DNA of 64,000 bases from an uncultured Bacteroidales bacterium. GTDB taxonomy: Bacteria > Bacteroidota > Bacteroidia > Bacteroidales > UBA932. The stretch lies in contig CAKVDS010000002.1 of assembly GCA_934726455.1 (NCBI GenBank), forward strand, positions 62,001-126,000, in the 5' to 3' direction. The position numbers and the translations under genes were made by a program. Within the stretch, counting starts at the first letter, position 1; each line of letters begins with the position of its first letter. Of the stretch, positions 60,420 through 64,000 are shown one piece after another. The notes beneath the pieces were generated by a model that did not search any database, was not told the DNA's origin, and saw only the letters and a program-made list of their open reading frames with translations.

Positions 60420-61166
60420 CAGCGCTATCTGGATGAAGTCATCTGCCTTGAGGGCAGCGCCGCCGATAAGGCCGCCGTCAATATCCTTCTGAGCGAAAAG
60501 CTCCTTGGCATTTGAAGGCTTGCATGAGCCGCCATAGAGGATGGTTGTGTCCTCGGCTACGGCCTCGCCGAATTTCTCGGCAAGCACCTTACGGATATGG
60601 GCATGGATCTCCTCGGCCTGCTCGGCAGTGGCTGTTTTGCCTGTACCGATGGCCCATACAGGCTCGTATGCCACGATGACCTTCTTCATATCCTCTGCAG
60701 TGAAATTGTAAAGGACATTCTTGATCTGCGCGGAGCACACATCGAAATGCTTGCCGGCCTCCCTCTCTTCGAGGTTCTCGCCGACGCAAAGGATGACGCC
60801 GAGACCGGCCTCAAGAGCAAGTTTAACCTTGACGACAAGTTTCTCGTCCGTCTCCCCGTAGTACTGGCGGCGCTCAGAGTGACCAAGAATCGTCCACTGG
60901 CAGCCGACAGCCTTGACCATCTCTGCGGACACCTCACCGGTATACGCACCCTTGACATGATCTGCGCAGTTCTGGGCTGAAAGCTCCACGCGAGAACCGG
61001 CGAGAGCCTTGCCTACGGCGCAGAGGTGGGTGAACGGCGGAGCCACGATAAGGCCCACATTCTCCGGCACGGCGGCTGACTTCTCAGCCACAGCCTTTGC
61101 AAGTTCTACTCCTTCAGGCTTGATGGTGTTCATCTTCCAGTTGCCTGCTACAATCTTCTTTCTCAT
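60411..61166 (-). CDS. tpiA: Triose-phosphate isomerase
   Basis: 251 residues, glycolytic TIM barrel. Motifs: GNWKMNT with the active-site Lys, LGHSERR with His, catalytic Glu in VAYEPVWAIGTGKTA, and the phosphate loops LYGGSCKPSNA and GGLIGGAALK. It starts 33 bases after glmS ends; a GAACTTTG at 61186-61193 on the minus strand could be its own weak -7 box. Confidence 0.97.
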   Translation of the reverse strand: MRKKIVAGNWKMNTIKPEGVELAKAVAEKSAAVPENVGLIVAPPFTHLCAVGKALAGSRVELSAQNCADHVKGAYTGEVSAEMVKAVGCQWTILGHSERRQYYGETDEKLVVKVKLALEAGLGVILCVGENLEEREAGKHFDVCSAQIKNVLYNFTAEDMKKVIVAYEPVWAIGTGKTATAEQAEEIHAHIRKVLAEKFGEAVAEDTTILYGGSCKPSNAKELFAQKDIDGGLIGGAALKADDFIQIALSF

Positions 61167-61199
61167 AATTAATATAAGTATTAAACAAAGTTCGTCTAT

Positions 61200-63044
61200 T
61201 TATTCCACGGTCACCGATTTCGCAAGGTTGCGCGGCTGGTCAACATCCCGTCCCTTGGCGATGGCTATATGATATGCCAACAGCTGAAGCGGGACGACTG
61301 ACAGGATCGGCACGAAGCACTCCTCGGTATCCGGTATCTCGAAACACCAGTCCGAAATGCCGCGCACATCCTTGTCGCCCTCTGTCACAATGCTGATAAT
61401 CTTGCCCTTGCGAGCCTTGATCTCCTGGATATTGCTGAGTATCTTGTCGTAATGGCCACGCTTCGGAGCGATGACCACAACCGGCATTTCATCATCGATG
61501 AGGGCGATAGGCCCGTGTTTCATCTCGGCCGCCGGGTATCCTTCGGCATGGATATAAGAAATCTCCTTGAGTTTGAGTGCGCCCTCAAGAGCCACAGGAT
61601 AGTTATATCCCCTTCCGAGGTACAGGAAGTTGCGGACATAGGTGAAGACCTTGGCAAGTTCGGCTATCTCTCCGTCATGCTCAAGTATTTTCGCTATCTT
61701 GTCCGGAATGGTCTGGAGCTCATTGACGAGCTGCGCGCGCCTCTCGTCAGAGACTGTGCCGAGCTGCTCAGCGATACTGAGCGCAATAAGGAACAGCGTC
61801 GTCACCTGTGCGGTGAAAGCCTTGGTGGACGCGACTCCGATCTCCGGGCCGATATGCGTATAGCAACCGGTGTTGGTCTCACGCGCAATGGACGAACCCA
61901 CGACATTGCAGATGCCGAAAAGGAAGGCCCCGGCCTCCTTGGCCTGCTTGATGGCGGCCAGCGTGTCGGCCGTCTCGCCGGACTGGGATATGGCAATCAC
62001 CACGTCCGTAGGGAAAATCACCGGCTTGCGGTAGCGGAACTCCGAGGCGTACTCCACATCAACCGGGATTCTGGTAAGTTCCTCGATAATGTACTTTCCT
62101 ATCAGGCCGGCATGCCATGAAGTGCCGCAGGCGCATATCACAAAGCGTTTCGCTCCAAGTATCCGCTCCCTGTTGTCTATTATTCCGGAAAGTTTGACGG
62201 TACCGAGTTCCGGATGGAGCCTCCCCTGCATCGAAGCACGCAGGGTACGTGGCTGCTCAAATATCTCCTTGAGCATGAAGTGCGGATACCCGCCCTTCTC
62301 TATCTCGCTCAAACTCATCTCAAGTTCACGCACGACAGGGGTCTGCTCCACGCTCTTGAGATCCGTGATGCGGAGATCCTTGCCGCGCTGGATATAGGCG
62401 ATCTGACCTTCGTCAAGATAGACGACCTTGTTGGTGAACTCGATGATAGGAGAAGCGTCCGAACCCACGAAATACTCGTCCTCCCCTACTCCTATCACGA
62501 GAGGGCTGCCCTTGCGGGCGGCTATCATCCTGTCCGGTTCGTTCTTGTTGATTATGACAATCGCATAGGCGCCCACGACATTGCGCAGAGCAAGCGGGAC
62601 AGCCTCTTCCACACTTATCCCGTGCGAATCCATCATATATTGCACGAGCTGTATGACCACCTCCGTATCGGTCTGGCTGACAAAATGGTATCCTTTTCTC
62701 TCAAGTTCAGTCCTCAGAGAGAGGTAATTCTCGATGATGCCGTTATGGATGATGGCAAGATTGTGGTTCTCCGAATAATGCGGGTGCGCGTTGACATCGC
62801 TCGGCTCACCGTGAGTGGCCCACCTTGTATGGGCAATTCCTATGGTGCCGCTTACATCCTTGCCGGAAGCGACCCTCTCAAGGTCCTTGACCTTGCCTTT
62901 TGTCTTGTATATGACCAGTTGCCCGTTGTCGTTGATAAGAGCAACGCCGGCACTGTCGTAGCCCCGGTATTCAAGTCTGGTCAAGCCTTTGATAAGTATC
63001 GGGTAAGCCTGTCTGCCTCCCACGTAACCTACAATTCCACACAT
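61200..63044 (-). CDS. glmS: Glutamine-fructose-6-phosphate aminotransferase (isomerising)
   Basis: 614 residues. Makes glucosamine 6-phosphate for peptidoglycan and LPS. The N-terminal glutamine amidotransferase begins with nucleophile Cys2 (MCGIVGYVGG) and has RWATHGEPSDVNAHPH and HNGIIENY. Two SIS sugar-isomerase domains follow (CGTSWHAGLIGKYI, AISQSGETADTLAAI, LGRGYNYPVALEGALKLKEISYIHAE), ending in AKSVTVE. I see no glmS ribozyme in the 21-base gap upstream. Confidence 0.98.
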   Translation of the reverse strand: MCGIVGYVGGRQAYPILIKGLTRLEYRGYDSAGVALINDNGQLVIYKTKGKVKDLERVASGKDVSGTIGIAHTRWATHGEPSDVNAHPHYSENHNLAIIHNGIIENYLSLRTELERKGYHFVSQTDTEVVIQLVQYMMDSHGISVEEAVPLALRNVVGAYAIVIINKNEPDRMIAARKGSPLVIGVGEDEYFVGSDASPIIEFTNKVVYLDEGQIAYIQRGKDLRITDLKSVEQTPVVRELEMSLSEIEKGGYPHFMLKEIFEQPRTLRASMQGRLHPELGTVKLSGIIDNRERILGAKRFVICACGTSWHAGLIGKYIIEELTRIPVDVEYASEFRYRKPVIFPTDVVIAISQSGETADTLAAIKQAKEAGAFLFGICNVVGSSIARETNTGCYTHIGPEIGVASTKAFTAQVTTLFLIALSIAEQLGTVSDERRAQLVNELQTIPDKIAKILEHDGEIAELAKVFTYVRNFLYLGRGYNYPVALEGALKLKEISYIHAEGYPAAEMKHGPIALIDDEMPVVVIAPKRGHYDKILSNIQEIKARKGKIISIVTEGDKDVRGISDWCFEIPDTEECFVPILSVVPLQLLAYHIAIAKGRDVDQPRNLAKSVTVE

Positions 63045-63065
63045 AGTCTAAATGTCTGTTTTTCG

Positions 63066-63449
63066 TTAATAGTCCAAATTGTCCATAAGTTCATCCAGCT
63101 GACGCCTGTCCTTTTTGGTGGGCCGGCCGGCACCTCTGTCCCTCTGGAGAACAATCGTCTCCCTCGGGGCATGGAGTTTCTCAAGTTCAGATTCAGGGGT
63201 GAGGTTTTCCGCATACTGAGGGACCATAGCCGCCCCCATACGCGACTCGGCAAGTTGCAGAACCTTGTAAGAAAACTGGGCAGAGCCCTTGCGGACTTCG
63301 ATCACATCCCCGGGCTTGACTGCCTTGGCCGGTTTGGCCGGAACTCCCGCGACACGCACTTTGTTGCCGTTGCAGGCATCGGTGGCATCGCTCCGCGTCT
63401 TGAAGATGCGGATTGCCCAGAGGTACTTGTCAAGTCTCACGCTCTCCAT
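63066..63449 (-). CDS. S4-domain RNA-binding protein, Hsp15-like
   Basis: 127 residues from ATG 63447-63449 (MESVRLDKYLWAIRIFKTRS). The S4 fold spans about 1-65, with VRLDKYLW and NKVRVAGVPAKPAKAVKPGDVIEV; the basic tail has RGAGRPTKKDRR. Hsp15 recycles stalled 50S subunits carrying peptidyl-tRNA. A longer open frame upstream runs over the DJ-1 gene in another frame and is rejected. Lies 1 base after the DJ-1 gene. Confidence 0.9.
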   Translation of the reverse strand: MESVRLDKYLWAIRIFKTRSDATDACNGNKVRVAGVPAKPAKAVKPGDVIEVRKGSAQFSYKVLQLAESRMGAAMVPQYAENLTPESELEKLHAPRETIVLQRDRGAGRPTKKDRRQLDELMDNLDY

Positions 63450-63450
63450 A

Positions 63451-64000
63451 TCAGTCAAGGTAGAGAGCATGGCGCACTTCCGATGCTGCTTTCTCGCCAC
63501 GCAGATAATCCAATATCGCAAGTCCGAATGCCGGAGCATGCCCGGCAGAACGGCCGGTGATGATGCGCCCGCAAACGACAGCCGGCCTCGGAGCAAAGAC
63601 GGCGCCCTTTGCCTGAAGATAAGTCTCAAATCCGTCAAAGCATGTGAATTCCACACCTTCAAGTCCATCCAGTTGACTGAGCACGAGCCCCGGAGCCGCA
63701 CAGATAGCAGCCACGGTGCCCCCGGCCATATAATGGGCTTTCATCATGTCCGTCAGCTCAGCACAAGAAGCAAGAGTGGAAGACCCGGGCATACCTCCCG
63801 GAAAAATCATGACATCCTCTCTGCAAGTGCCTTCTTGAGAGCGGTCCACATCAGCAAGATGTCCGTCAGGAATCACGCTGACACCATGCGAAGACCTTAC
63901 GCTTCCGGCATCACCGACAGCCGTAAGTTTGACATCAACTCCGCCGCGACGGAGAATGTCACAGACAGCGAGGGCCTCAACGTCCTCGAATCCGTCTGCG
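63451..64000 (-). CDS. DJ-1/PfpI-family protein, 5' end outside the window
   Basis: The frame is open from the window end (first visible residues ADGFEDVEALAVCDILRR) to the stop, about 182 residues, so only a short N-terminus is missing. The nucleophile elbow AAICAAPGLVL carries the conserved Cys of the DJ-1/YajL branch, and the early Glu is in GFEDVEAL. Later motifs are TCFDGFETYL and TGRSAGHAPAFGLAILDYL. These proteins act in stress response or glyoxalase chemistry. First of a minus-strand series with S4, glmS and tpiA. Confidence 0.9.
   Translation of the reverse strand, partial: ADGFEDVEALAVCDILRRGGVDVKLTAVGDAGSVRSSHGVSVIPDGHLADVDRSQEGTCREDVMIFPGGMPGSSTLASCAELTDMMKAHYMAGGTVAAICAAPGLVLSQLDGLEGVEFTCFDGFETYLQAKGAVFAPRPAVVCGRIITGRSAGHAPAFGLAILDYLRGEKAASEVRHALYLD

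Noticed and set aside
63045..63065. glmS ribozyme
   Set aside because: Only 21 bases separate glmS from the upstream gene, far too short for the ribozyme.
63450..63701. N-terminal extension of the S4 protein over the DJ-1 gene
   Set aside because: It overlaps a well-supported DJ-1 reading frame on the same strand; the S4 fold begins at 63449.

Overview
The window looks like a chromosomal segment of a Bacteroidota (Bacteroidales-type) bacterium with moderately high GC. The support is a SusC/SusD pair beside a hybrid two-component system, a S46 dipeptidyl peptidase, a SecA of about 1,094 residues, a bactofilin, a clostripain-type C11 peptidase, a histone-H1-like small basic protein, and many promoters of the Bacteroidetes form TTTG-N19/20-TAnnTTTG with no clear Shine-Dalgarno sequences. 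Genus cannot be fixed from the sequence; gut or host-associated Bacteroidales is an inference. I saw no insertion sequence, prophage, CRISPR array or rRNA. No stretch longer than 300 bases lacks a gene or RNA; the largest gap between features is about 240 bases (14516-14755), with a hairpin and a promoter.

Layout. 1-3795: bactofilin and SecA on the minus strand. 3862-8295: plus-strand GH2 beta-galactosidase-type lipoprotein, then a tightly coupled UbiA-family prenyltransferase and radical SAM enzyme. 8340-11283: xylose transporter and xylulokinase. 11391-11461: tRNA-Gly(CCC), with a terminator and a long hairpin. 11612-15802: tandem M16 protease and a DUF4493-like lipoprotein. 15792-18072: glucose-6-phosphate isomerase and an M28-fold protein whose zinc ligands are mostly replaced. 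18108-26010: TPR protein, WalJ-like hydrolase, MsbA-like ABC exporter, VanZ-like protein, and a secreted amidase with an inserted golvesin-like domain. 25945-32460: a six-gene minus-strand run, rfbB - PAP2 - nucleotide-sugar 4,6-dehydratase - epimerase - DUF47 - PiT, joining envelope sugar supply to phosphate handling. 32520-36064: RNase H, PdxA, S46 peptidase. 36154-45181: HTCS regulator facing a SusD/SusC pair, a minimal glycan uptake locus without an adjacent enzyme. 45381-54341: trpS-recA, rlmN-patatin-recX, tdk with a GNAT-like protein, rsmI with a helix-hairpin-helix protein. 54473-60419: XerD, clostripain, L25, Pth, H1-like protein, M6 protease with a lipoprotein. 60411-64000: tpiA, glmS, S4 protein, and a DJ-1/PfpI protein cut by the window end.

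How it fits together. Most of the window is central housekeeping (translation, DNA repair, glycolysis, cofactor and amino-sugar synthesis, envelope export) mixed with secreted peptidases and sugar capture. Three features recur. Divergent promoters have -7 boxes touching or 1-2 bases apart. Start codons lie 4-8 bases after the -7 box, predicting leaderless or nearly leaderless mRNAs. Coding ends are very compact, with several convergent overlaps. The most unusual items are the UbiA/radical SAM pair, the degenerate M28 protein, the long hairpins near tRNA-Gly and before xerD, and a structured leader before the L25 gene.
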